The notes beneath the pieces were generated by a model, which searched no databases, was not told the origin of the DNA, and saw nothing but the letters and a program-made list of their open reading frames with translations. A stretch of DNA of 64,000 nucleotides, taken from contig CM060833.1 of assembly GCA_030762175.1 (NCBI GenBank), forward strand, positions 169,398,501 to 169,462,500, given 5' to 3'. Positions 1 to 13,100 of this stretch are shown piece by piece. Source of the stretch: Metallyticus violacea (lineage: Eukaryota > Arthropoda > Insecta > Mantodea > Metallyticidae). Within the stretch, counting starts at the first letter, position 1. Each line of letters starts with the position of its first letter. Position numbers and translations under genes: made by a program.

Positions 1-1029
1 ATAATTTTCTCTGCAGAATTTGCTCTCCTTATAAATCTGGAATGCTTCTCTGACTTGGTATAAAATCTAAATCTCTATCACCATGGTTAGCCACTGAAAC
101 ATAAGGATTGCTTCCTATTCCCTTTAGCTGGAGCAAAAAGATGGAAATACTTTTCGAAGTTTGTCCATAAAATAGCATTTCAATATAGACCTACAATAAT
201 TACACAAGAAACAGTACAATCTATAAACATAAGTTCTTAATGTGTGTTGTATTTTCGTTTAAATAGTTTTAAATAATAATGATACATACTTACTTTTCAA
301 CCTTTGTGAAATTTGAAAATAGGTCAACTTCAGTGAGATAATGTTTTGCTCATGGTGATTTTGGATCATATTTTATACAGAACATACACTATGCACAGAT
401 GCAAGCAAATATCCATTACTTTCTGCTTATGGTATAGTCAGAAGAAGATTCAATAGATAGTATTGTTAGTTCAATGAAAACTGCAAAGTCACTGCCGCCT
501 AGATAGATTGTATTATTAATTTAACATAGAAAAAGAAAACATACGACTATAGGAGCAAAGTTATAAATGCTGCTGACCTGCTGATATTTACATGAAAGAA
601 GATAACATGTGCTACTTCAATCTAAAGAGTGATAATTTTGCTTTCAATCTCAAACATCTGACAAACCAGTGAATTTTCAAAATTGTTAGTGGATCATTTT
701 TCTGTTCATATCGAGGACATGTCCACAAAAATGAGGACTTATGGCTACTCTACATCTTAATTAATAATTACAGTTTCAGTGACATATTTTTGTATTTTAT
801 ACAATAATTCAGTTTTACTGTGTAGTTTAATTCTTAAAATACCAAATTTCATATGACATCTATGACATTTGTACTTTATGATTTCATTTATTTTCATTAT
901 TTCTGTATGATTTTTATAGAAATATTTTTTATTACATTATTTAAGAAATTTTTTAAAATTAGGTAGAATGTTTGAAAGGTTAAAATAATTCAATTTATAG
1001 TTTCTAACTAGTACATAATTTTTTAACAG
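1..1029 (+). other. Myosin ID intron, no gene seen
   Basis: AT-rich sequence ending in a pyrimidine-rich tract and an AG acceptor just before the first myosin exon. I see no coding segment, repeat family or RNA gene in it. It is the 3' part of an intron whose upstream exon lies outside the window. Confidence 0.6.
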
Positions 1030-1192
1030 GTACAAAATGATATCGCAGTTCACATGGCCTAACTTCCGAGCTGGTTCTGACAAAGATGGAACACGTGTAC
1101 TTATTGAAGAACAAGCATTTCAAGATGATGTGAAATATGGAAAAACCAAAATCTTCATCCGTTCACCTAGAACTTTATTTGCCCTGGAGCAG
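1030..1192 (+). CDS. Myo31DF: Myo31DF exon: end of motor domain
   Basis: Preceded by TTTTAACAG and followed by GTATATTG. The first base completes a codon from the previous exon, then 54 codons read from YKMISQFTWPNF to SPRTLFALEQ. This is the converter/lever-junction end of a myosin I head, with the conserved KTKIFIRSPRTLF segment that precedes the first IQ motif. The exon ends in phase 0. Confidence 0.92.
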
Positions 1193-4100
1193 GTATATTG
1201 ATACATTTTCATTCATTAAGTTCATTTGTTTGGTAACGCTTGGAAACAAATGGCTGATTTGTTTATTTCTAACAGGTAGTAACTATTAAATAATTCTAAG
1301 TAGCAAATGAAAGGAATAATGCAATTGGAAAATTGTCATCATTGCAATATGACACTTTCCCCCATGCAGTTAACCTTATCATTTTGTGCCAGTACTTGCA
1401 TTGTCAACATTGACAAGGTTTGGAAATGGAAGCATGCAGCTCCTCACATCAAGCCATAGCATTAAATTAGCGCTCATAAAACTCTAATGGTCAGGTATGC
1501 TGCTTTACAACAAATTTCTTGGAAAGGAACTGTTGATCACAACACAATTTCTTGCTCAGCAGCATCAAAGATAATCTCCATTCATCACATCTTTTCATGG
1601 TGGAGTGCTGATGTGAGAACTGTTGTATTATGGTGGGAAACTTTGACCTACCCACCATACATTCTGTCTCAATCTATCCAACTTTGCTCTTTCAAAAGTT
1701 AAAAAATCAGCTCTGTGCTAACGTATGCAAGTTACTGGATGATCTGTTGTTAGACATAGTTGGGTAATCGGATAGCTGAACAATGATAGCATAGGATCAT
1801 CCAGAATCTGCATGGGCATGCAATTATTCCCAGCAGAGTGGACTAAATGAACATTTATAAAGTAATTTCTTAAAGTAGATTAAAAGTAAAACTACTTAAA
1901 ATCATGTTTATACATTAAAAACACTCTTGACGTTCCACTCTCAATACTTTTAAAATTAAAACTGTGACATGTTTTGTGAGACCTTGCTCACATTGTCAAC
2001 TAGAACGACTGATGGTTCAACTATGTTGGAGGTGTAAGTGACTCTGGATGCTCTGGTGGTTTGCTAGTGAACTTAAACAAAATGTTGTCTGCCTCTGGGA
2101 TATTGAAATTCATGAGTCTATGCTCATACTTCTTTATCAAAATTGTTTCCCATATATTGAGTTCCTTTGGGTGTTGAACTGCTTTTAACAATGTGATGTG
2201 CTTCTCAATTTTGTGTGTTCATTCCAAAAATGTGCTGCCACTGAGTTTCTATCTGTTTGTGTTTAATATTTCTCGTGTTCTTGCAATCTGATACCCAAAT
2301 TTCTTTTTATCTTGCCTATGTACACCATATTACAGTCTCTACAATTAATCTTATATATGGCAGAATTTTCTTTAGGTCTGGGGTCTGTTTTATTTAGTGC
2401 AACAATTTGCCAACACTTACCTATTATTTGGTGCTAAGGTGGTGTTGTATTGTTTAAAAAAAAAATTAAAATTTGTTATTCAGGTATGGGTGGTAAGTAA
2501 ACTTATGGTAACCATACTTGCCTGATAGACCCAAGGTTGGAGGTTCAAACCTGGCCAGGGTTAGTGAATTTTTTAAGGTGTAATAATTCTAAGTATGGCA
2601 TCCTTCAGAAGGGAAGTAAAGCCATTAGTCTTGTGTCATAAATTTATAGTACATAAAAGAACCTTAAGTCTGAAAGGAGAGGCCTCAGAGCAGAATTTAT
2701 TAACAATTTCATTCCCTGAGTTGAATGGGGTACTAATGACCATAGATATTAAAAGAACATCTTTAAATATATGTAATAATAATATAATCCCCATCACAGT
2801 TTAATCCCATTGTTGCTGAATTTCCTTTATTAATTAGATTGCAGAATATAGTGTTAAAATGTCAAAACAATCCATATTTTGCCAAAAGTAGACGGAGAAC
2901 ATTGGGGTTACTTTTAAGTGAAACTCACTATATATTGTGATGTTAATGCACCCAGTATGGTATTTGGTAGTATAGCTTTCCGCAATAACCAAATTAAAGT
3001 CAAATGTAACAGGGGAAAAAAAAAATTATATCGAATGAAAAATTTATTTTGAGCATTAACGTTTGTGAAACTGTCATAAAATCATTAGTGTAAAATTCTG
3101 GTCAATAACCAAATAGATACAAGGCTGATTTTTGCACTGGAAGAAGAAGAAAATACATACTTGCATTGCATATGCAATTTATTTTTTTTTATCCCAGGAA
3201 AAATATTGATTTGGTTATATATAACATTTAATTTTGGATCGGAACGATTACAGTTAAGTAGTGACTATTATGTTCTTAATTATCTAGTAAGTCCATTTGA
3301 TAATCTTATGCTCCACTATATCCTCAGTTGCAAGTCAACTGTCCGCTTCGTTGTTGGTTGGCTGGAGGACTTGGTGTAGCTCTCGTGGACATTTTATGAA
3401 CTTCTGTATTAATTTGTCCTCTGTTGGGATCTCAAAGTTCATAACGTTATCCTCATATTTTTTTATATAAATTTTTTCCCATATTCCCAGCTCACCGGGT
3501 CGATCTACGAATTTCAATAATTTCACTCCCATTTCTATATCATGTTTATCTCTCCAAAAGTGATGTGCAACCGCTGATTTCTCTACCTGATTGTACCTTA
3601 TGTTTCTCCAGTGTTCCTTCAGCCTAATTCCAATGCTTCTTTTTGTTTTTCCAATATATACTTTATTACATTCTGAACAGTTGATTTTGTATATTCCTGG
3701 CTTCTTCTCTTCCAGTATTCTATCATTATCACCAGAATATTCTCTGAGTATTTTTTATCCCCAGTGAACAAGTTTAGCCTAAAAAATCTGCTCAATTCTG
3801 GTGATAATGATAGAATACCAGAGATAGCCAGGAATATACAAAATCAACTGTTCAGAATGTAATAAAGTATATATTGGAAAAACAAAAAGAAGCATTGGAA
3901 TTAGGCTAAAGGAACACTGGAGAAACATAAGATACAATCAGATAGAGAAATCAACAGTTGCACATCACTTTTGGAGAGATAAACATGATATAGAAATGGG
4001 AGTGAAATCATTGAAATTCGTAGATCAACCCATTGAGCTGGGAATAAGGGAAAACATTTATATAAAAAAATATGAGGATAAGGTTATGAACTTTGAGATC

Positions 4101-7100
4101 CCAACAGAAGATAAATTAATCCAAAAGTTCATAAAATGTCCACAAGAGCTACACCAAGTCCTCCAGCCAACCAACAACAAAGCCGACAGTCGACTCGCAA
4201 CTGAGGATGCAGGCAAAAGCATGCAGGTTTTGCATTCAACAGTAAGTGGAGCATAAGATTGTCAAATCAACTCACTAGATAATTAAGGACATAATCGATC
4301 TGCTTGTGTGTGCATGCGTGTGAGTTAGAGAGAGAGAGATTATCCTGTTCAGAACTAGACTTATTTTAAACATGATTTCCCAATGAAATGTCAACCTGGA
4401 ATGATAAGAATATATTAATTTGCTATGTTGAATCTTAAATTACAGCTAAGCATATATTTTAATCATCATTTTTCTCTACTATTCATACTCCTTTTCAACA
4501 TAACTACATAAGATTTCATGGCTGGCATCTTGAAAATAAAACTATAAACGTGGGATTTCTTTCCAATATATCATTGAAAACTGCATTTACCACTATCCAC
4601 TCCTGTATTGATCTGAGTTGAGTCGTATATAACCCATTAAGCCTTGGCCTTCAAGCCCACAAAATCTCAGCAACAGGCAACTTTAAAAAAAATTATCAAT
4701 TATTTTGGATAGCTTTTGCATTTAGTTTTTTTATTTCCTTCATTTTCTAGGTAATTGGAAATAGAACAGTATGGCAAACATTTTGAAAAAAACTTTTATA
4801 ACATGATTATATCAGATTTACAAAACTTATGTTTTACAGCTCAGCTGCAAAGCATGCTGCAACCAGTATTGCCCTTCAACTCCACTTTCTAACACTGTAT
4901 ATAGTCTTACCATATAGAAGAAAATTTTCCGAAATTCCCACTTGTGCTAATTCCTGTAGGAGAAAGTTGTACTAATTTTAGCAAGTTTTTCTTCTATTTT
5001 GTTCATGATTTTGGTTTAGCATTCATGCAGTAGATTCAAATTTGTACACAATATCCAATTGTCTCCAGAAGAAGGCATGTGATCAAAAAAGTTTATGAAT
5101 AAATTCTGCACATATAGAATGAGTTGATGAAGTTCTCCAACATAGCTTTAAAAACATGCTTGTAGCTTTTCCCATTTACAGATCTAGAAAAAACTTATCT
5201 TGAATCAATCATTATGTCAAGAGTTTTGCACTCCTATTGCAGAGCCCCAACTATCTATCTAAAATGCATAACTTTAGAGAAGAAATCACATTTTTTCCTT
5301 TTCAAATTCACAATAGTAAAACAGAGTTATTATTGTTCAGTAGAAATATTGAAATCAAAGATAATTTCTGTTAGGTTTAAAGCTGAATGTGCTTAAATGC
5401 TTTTCATCACAACTAACAGAATATGTTGTCTCTGCTTCGTATTATATTGGGAACAGAATATCCACTTATATATTAATTTCTGAATTTCAGGCACGTGCCC
5501 AGTTGATTCCAGGCATTGTTATTCTACTACAAAAATTATGGCGAGGCACACTGTGTCGTATTCGTTATAAGAAAATGAAAGCTGCCTTGTACATCATGAA
5601 ATATTACCAGCTTGCTAAGATACGTCATTATGTTTGCAGCTTGGAACGTACATTTAGGTACTTATTTCACTTGCACAGATCATTCATGCTAATTTTTTAT
5701 AGATTGAACATAGTTATATATGTGTGTATTTTTGTTTTCTATAAACCTATTTAATATTGATACAGTTTATAAATGTAATATTCTGTGGAACAATCATATA
5801 ATACCCTAACTACGGATGACTTTTGTAATTTTTTCTTTTAGGTTTAACCAGCAAATGTAATAGCTGAAGAAGTGTTATTTTTAGAACTTGATCAGTAATT
5901 AACTCAATATATATTAAACATTGAGGAGGTTGTTTATCTCTAAAAAGTATAAACTATGACGCTTGTATTGATAATTTGGGATGTTGAATATAATGACTAT
6001 CTGCATTTTTCTGCTCTTCTCAAGAAATCTGGAATAATATATATGTCAACAGCTTCATAAGTACAATATCAATATATATCCATTTATCTATGGTTCGTCT
6101 GTACACTTCATAGATACGAAGTAGTGACATATATTCAATTTAATTTCTACCCCAGCATTACTTGACTAGCTATTTTACAACAGAATTTTAACTTTGCATT
6201 TCTTAATAATTTGTGACACTATGCATACCTGATGCCAAACCTGGGCTCTCACTGCAGAACTTAAGAACACCCTCCAAATATACCAACAATTCTTGGAAAG
6301 GAAGTTTCTGTATATTACAGAGTCAGAATCTCAAACTTATCATTTCAAGAGTTGTCATTCACAATGGATGCTGCCAATGAGCCACGAGGACAAAATGTGA
6401 GAATGCTACAAGATGATAGATAGACATAAAAGGCACATGTTTGGAGGAGGCATCAAGACAGACCAAGAAGCAGATGAGCAGATCTTATCAAGAAATGTAG
6501 AAGAATACAGTAAGACCGTAGTCCAATAGTCCAATGTAGTCAGATGTGAGAGTGGAAAGCCATAGGACGACAAATGATCACCAAACAATAAATTTTGATA
6601 CAGAGATAGAGCTAGGCAATGAACTAAAGCTCCACAGTGTGTGTAAACTGCTCTTGCACAAATTAGTTCATTGTGAGATGTTCAAATGAGCTCCCCTTTT
6701 GTAGAAGGTCTTTGCTCTAATTATAATAAATAACATTACAAGTATTTTCTTGTCCCAAAATTTGATGTTGCACATTGTCCCCATCAGGATATTTTTTGCT
6801 AAATTCTATACCAACCCTATTGCAAGATACAGAAGCTGTAAACTTTTAGCAGCTTTCACAATATTGGTTACTAGAAGAAAAAGGTTTTCTCTTCATTCTA
6901 CTAGGCTATATGATGTTTATTGTCAAAGGCATGAATGGTTAGTCTTCTTCAATACTTCACAGAAAGTGAGAAATGTTTCCCCTAGTTGTTCCCCTCTTAA
7001 AATGCCAATGTCATTTGCTACAAGATCCCATCATAATCTGAGGTTTCATCCACACAAACCCAGATATTCTTATTGCAAACACATAATCCTATTCAATTAA

Positions 7101-10100
7101 AAATATCTTTGTAACAAGTACTATGTAAATATTGTACTTATGAAGCTGTTGACAATGGATGGTAATATTTCCTAAACTTAGGTATTCATTTTTTTACACT
7201 AAACTCCATTTACTTACATAAAAGTAAGACGCTCAGGTTTGTTGAGCAATTGAAGATGGGAGAGATTCTCCCGAAATGCATCTTACTTTTATGTAAGTAA
7301 TTGGAGTTTAGTGTAAAAAAAATGAATACCTAAGTTTAAGTACTATGTAGTTCTTGTAAAGTGTTGTTGCATTTGGAATGTGCTAATTGGTGTACTTTTG
7401 TAGAAAATCAAGTGTTAATTCATTTTCTCTAGAGCTATGTTGGCAGATATTTCATAAAGGTCCGTGTTAAAATCTGGCAATTGCTTGTGGTGAACTCTTT
7501 TTAAACAGAAGTTGAAAGTTTATGATGGAGCATATAAGACTAAATTGTTTTGTTGTAATTCATTGTTATACATTAAACTAATTTTTGGCTACCACTTGAA
7601 CTCCACATAGTTTACAGTATAGTGATTTCCAAATTTTTGCAGCTTCATATGAATACTATTTTTAGGTATCCTGACAGGTTTGCACACATCACATGCTTAA
7701 ATTATCCAACTCACTGAGGGAGGGAGAATTATTGGTCAAATTTCATCCATTCCTTCCCTTTCCCCCTCGCCAGTAACGCTTTTAATTGCTACTTCTACCT
7801 TCATAAATATTTTCAGACAAACATATATTGTACTTGAAATGCTAATTGGAACTTGTAAAGTGAAGGTAATCATATAATTAAAACTATTGTATGATTTGAG
7901 TTGAACTATACACTCTTATTGACTCCACACTTACTTGTTTAAATATAGAACATGTTTGGCAGACCATCTGTTGATGGTTAGCTGAGGATGCAGACAATGG
8001 TCTGCTAAACATGTTCTACATTTAAACAAATAAGTGGGGCCAATAAGAGTTTGTAGTTTGACTCAATCATACAATAATCTTATTATGTTGCTGCAAACAA
8101 TTGTTATTAAAATTTTATTATCATTATAGGAACAACATATTTCCACCAAAAGTTAGGGTTGTTGTGCAGAATGGAATTTACAAAATATTAGCTTTTTGGT
8201 ACATTGCATCTGTTCACTGAGAGGAATAGTTAGTGAAATTTCGAGTTTATACCTGAATACATAGTACAACTTCATTGTTAAAAGTGTTATTCCAGGAAAC
8301 TGTAAAACAAAACCCCTGCCAATACATTTACAGGAATAGGATGGAGAACAAAAAACTTGTTTTACTTTAAAATCACAGCATATTATAGAGGATAAAAAGT
8401 AATAAAATATGATCTAATTAGAAAAAGTGATGGTGATATGGACAGAACCCAAAATTATCAAAATATGCTAATATGATCAATAAAATATGTGTAATTAATT
8501 CAGATATTCCAAACAATGTCTGTATAAAATTTGTGATGTAAAATAAGAGAATGAAAAAGATATTCAGTGTAATAGATATCTGAACTTCCATAATGAAAAA
8601 GATATAACAGAAATTATAGAATGAAGGTGCATGTTATACAAAGGAACAGCAGGAGAGAGAGAGACAACAGAAAGAAAACATTGCTTGTAGCAGCTACTGA
8701 GTCAAAATATTTAGAACACTTATGGTTTCAATTACATATGGTTTCATATAACAATTGTCCACATTCAAAATAAATTTCATGTTGGAACTAATACAGTGAA
8801 GCAATTAATTTATTATCAATTAGACAGTGAGTCAATTTAATACTCTTATGCTCCACTTACCATTGAATTATACAGAACATGTTTCACAGGCTGTTGCCAG
8901 AATCATCAGCTGTGTGTCAACTGCTGCAATTGTTGTTGGTTGAATGTACTTGCCATAGCTCTCGTGGACATTTTATGAACTTTTGGATTAATTTGTCTTC
9001 TGTTGGTATCTGGAAGTTCATAACCTTATCTTCATATTTTTTTATAAAAATTTTTTCCCACATTCCCAGCTCCAATGGTCTAACTATGAATTTCAATAAT
9101 TTGACTTCCATTTCCATATCTTGTTTATCTTTCCAAAAGTGATGTGCAACCGCTGATTTATCTATCTGATTGTAGAACATTAAAGAAACAGTGTTTCTCT
9201 AGTGTTCCTTAGCCTAATTCCAATGCTTCTTTTTCTTTTGCCAGTACATACTTGTTGCATTCCAAACAATTGATTTGATATATTCCCAGCTTCTTCTCAT
9301 CAGGTATTCTATCATCACTGGAGTTGAGCCTATTGACTGTTGAGCAGATAACTGTCAAACTAGCAATGAACATGTCATTGTTGTATGTTATACACTCTGC
9401 ACTAAACTCTTAATAAAATAACATCTTAGAAAAAAAATTAATGCACCAGATTTTAAAAGCCATAAAAAATTGTAAGTTAATCAAATAAAGCAATGAAAAT
9501 ACAGGGTAAATGATCCTTCACACAACCAGTTTTGTGACGTGTGATTGACCAGTGAGGCTGGCTGCTGTGTCAGTAGTGGGGGTGACAGTAAGTCTGCAGT
9601 AAATATAGTCCGGTTGTCACATAAGTTATTTCTAACATACATAACATTAATACTTAAAAAGAAAAGTAAATTAATCACTTGTATTAAGCAAGAAGATGCT
9701 AAAACTGCCTTCCTTCATTGTTCAAGCATACACCTGCTTAGGAAATTGCTCGATACACTCTGCAGTTCCCTTTGAGAAATGGCAGCAATTTCTTGATGAA
9801 TGTTAGTTTTCAGTTCATCTAAAGTGTGTGGATTTGTTTTGTACACTTTCTCTTTTAATGCCCCCCAGAGATAAAGAACACTTCCCATTTCAAGAAATTT
9901 ATTTACTAATCGATTAATCAAACTCCGTTTAGAAATTTGAACATCAGAAAATTCCTCTTGAAATAATCTCCTTACAGCACCTACTGATTCTGTGCACATA
10001 TGAATCATACATGAATACTCTTTGGGTAATAAAATACTTGTATTACCCCATTTCACTTGATACACTTTCACTCAGTAAAATGTATTGTGTGGCCTAGCAA

Positions 10101-13100
10101 ATACGTGCTACTTGTGCAAGATTTCAACTCACACCTAAGTCTCGAGCAGCGGAGAGGAAATATACTCCCAACCTCTGCTGACATAGCAACATAGTACTGC
10201 CAGCCGGTCTCACGGTTGCATCAGGCATTGCTCACCCAATATGTACTTTCTGGATTTCAGAAAATATATTCTGAAGGATCCAAAGCATAGTTTAGAAAAA
10301 CCATAATTCTGGCAATGCATTATAAGTTGAATATTTGTTTTTGTGCTGTGCCTCCAGAAATGCAGAATCTTTGCCAGACTATGGGAAAAATTTACTTTGG
10401 CCAGCTCCTTCCTTAGTAGTTCGTCCTGTAGTCAGCACATTAAGGGCAATCTTTGCACGTTGGAGAGCCTGGATGATCCTCAGAGCTGTGCCTCGGGAAG
10501 ATTGGCCCCAACTGAAACTGAAGGTAAGTTTCATTGAATATTTATTCTAATGCTTTTCCTGGAAATCTGCTATAAGTGGGAATTTAAAAGGTAGCTTGGT
10601 TCTACAATGTTTTTAATTAATTAATAATCCTTATTTTTTGCATATACATACAAAATGTCTTGGGCATTAACAAGTTTTGTAATTTTATGCATAGTATATA
10701 CTATATGTAAATAATGTATAAAAACATGTACTTTGAAAAGAATTAGTTTTTTTACAGTTCATTTTATGTATAGAGATATTTTTCTATTAATTATTTCTTA
10801 AGTGCCTTTATAAATTTTTCTTTCCACAATGTTTGATTTGAGAAAGTAATTTATAAGTTGTTTCATTAAAAAGTGAATCATTTTCAGAAGATTTCTTTGC
10901 AATATATAATCTATGGAAATTATTTTTCTCACATTAACAAGATATGTACAATTTTTATGAATATTATTATTTGCCAATATGCATAAGTAGAATAACTTAA
11001 GGTACACACAAGAATATTACAGTTAATAGATTTTCTGTTTTTAAAAATGTTACCTTAGATTTGTCCTTGTACTGATTTTAATAATTTTGCTTTATTCACT
11101 ATAAAATCAGTTCAAGGACCTACAGAACTAGCAATTTGGGAGAAAATCTACATCTACAATTACAAAGACAGTCTAATGAACATCAACACTGCTGGGTATG
11201 AAAACATAAACTACGAGCTTATCACATTGCCACCAGAGTAGAATAACATTCCCACAGCTTAATAAATTATCCAACAGTTGAATTTTAGCCTGGCTGATGG
11301 TGAGAACAAAATGTTCTCGAAACCGGTTCTCTATATTGTGACAAGTAAGTGAAGCATTAAGATTGTGTAGTTCAACTAAATCATTAAATAATATCAATTA
11401 TATGATTGGCTTCACTGTGCAAGTTCCAATTTACATTTTAAATACATGACTGTTTGTGAAAGTTACAACACCACAAAGAATTGTGGTAAGCATTGAAATT
11501 TAAAGAAAATGCAGAATGATTGAACATGTCTGGGCCCAGCAGTGCCTTCTGAATAGTCCTATTAGGCATTAAATAAGGGCTGTTGAGGAGCCTTACAACT
11601 AATATATATGGCCAGCAGGCAGTAAACATTCTCCAGAAATTTCTATAATTTATCAATGTCAAAAGATGCAGTATAAACAAATGATAAAATTTGAATGGGG
11701 TTGAATTATCAACTTGCATGAAGGTGGATTGTTGTACCTAACATATCTGTTTATATAGGAACATTATGCCATGATAATGATAAGTGTGTGCAAACAATGA
11801 ATTGAATAAAAAATCTGGCAAAGGACTGTGATATATGATAATACTATGACTTCAACTTGGCACTGATGCACCATTCACCTTCATCACAAGTGTTAGCACA
11901 ATGATGGAGCACTGCAACAGCTGTGGCAACTGCATCACAGAGAATCTTTTACAGCAGATTCTATTGATCCTGAACCATTGACACATCAGTTACAATGAGC
12001 TTATCAGCACATACAGTGCCTGGGAATGGTAGCACGTTGTTTCTTGGATGAGTCTCAATGCAATGATGGCTGCACATGCATTAGATGATGGTGTGGCCTC
12101 GCCCAGCATGCATTATTCAACATCACATTGGCTGAACAACAGCCTCGACTATCAGGAGCAATAATGTCTCATTCCCAACCTGGCTGCTAAGTGTTGCAGA
12201 AACAGCAACTGCCAAATCAGGGAAAATTGTAAAGGCAGAACTCATATCCTTCCTCATGTATACTCCAACCAAACAATGCCTGACCATATATTGCCAGAAA
12301 CGTTCAAGGTTTTTTGTAGTTGAGAGATTACTGCTGCTTCTCTAATCTAATCTATCATTTGTTAGACATGTTGCCTATTAAACTTATCTGGTATATTGTT
12401 ACTTGGCAACTAGCTGCCAAAATCCTCCATCAGTTAACTGTGGATGCACACATAAGCAGCTCTTATTACAGGTCACCAGATACCAATTTTTTTCAGGTAA
12501 TATTCTTGTATTGATCTGAAACTTGAATTATTTATGTATATCTTTATTATTAATAAGTTGCATATACTTCATTCTGTTCACATGATTTCATCACTTTTCA
12601 TAATTTTCGTGAACAGTAGTGCATAATCAACTATTCATATATCATAAATGTAACACATCCCATCAGAACAAGATTTAGAGTGCAAGAGTAAGAATTAACA
12701 TTACATTTTCATTTTTCACTGGCCATCCCCCAAACAGATGCCAATAGGCATGTGATCAGACATTTTCCATTTCAGATAGCAGCAGCTTCAGCACTAAAAG
12801 GGAAGCGACCAACATGGGGCCAGTCAAGGAATTGGAAAGGCAATTATCTTGCTCATCCTGAAGAAAATGAGAATAGTGCAGTCTTTGTTTCAAGTGTGAA
12901 CAGTCTTCGCAATAGTGATAAGTTCCATAAGGTAAACAAATTATTTCTATAAACAGAAACATGGTTGTGTTATTAATTTTATACTACTGCTATGAATAAG
13001 CAAAATAAGTTGTAGGTGACTATGTGAATATTTCAGTGCTATTAAAGCCATGAAATAACATGATGAAAAAATGTGCCAAATTTAACAACAGTGTTCAATA

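Larger units (their letters stand above)
3238..4292. mobile_element. Head-to-head pair of Penelope-like element 3' halves (long inverted repeat)
   Basis: Two near-identical copies of a PLE tail face each other, minus-strand at about 3266-3745 and plus-strand at about 3811-4292, with a roughly 65 bp centre. Each arm has an open GIY-YIG frame (GIYKINCSECNKVYIGKTKRS, then AHHFWRDKHDIEMGVK and IPTEDKLIQKFIKCP). Both outer ends carry the family terminal sequence TTATGCTCCACTTA-like and its complement. The left border has the shared motif GGAAC..ACAGT at 3241. The plus arm keeps CTGAGGA at 4201, the start of a hammerhead-like core; the minus arm has lost the core by a small deletion. Reverse transcriptase is absent. 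Confidence 0.85.

Noticed and set aside
2595..2804. 69-codon open frame as a gene
   Set aside because: It lies wholly within a family A SINE.
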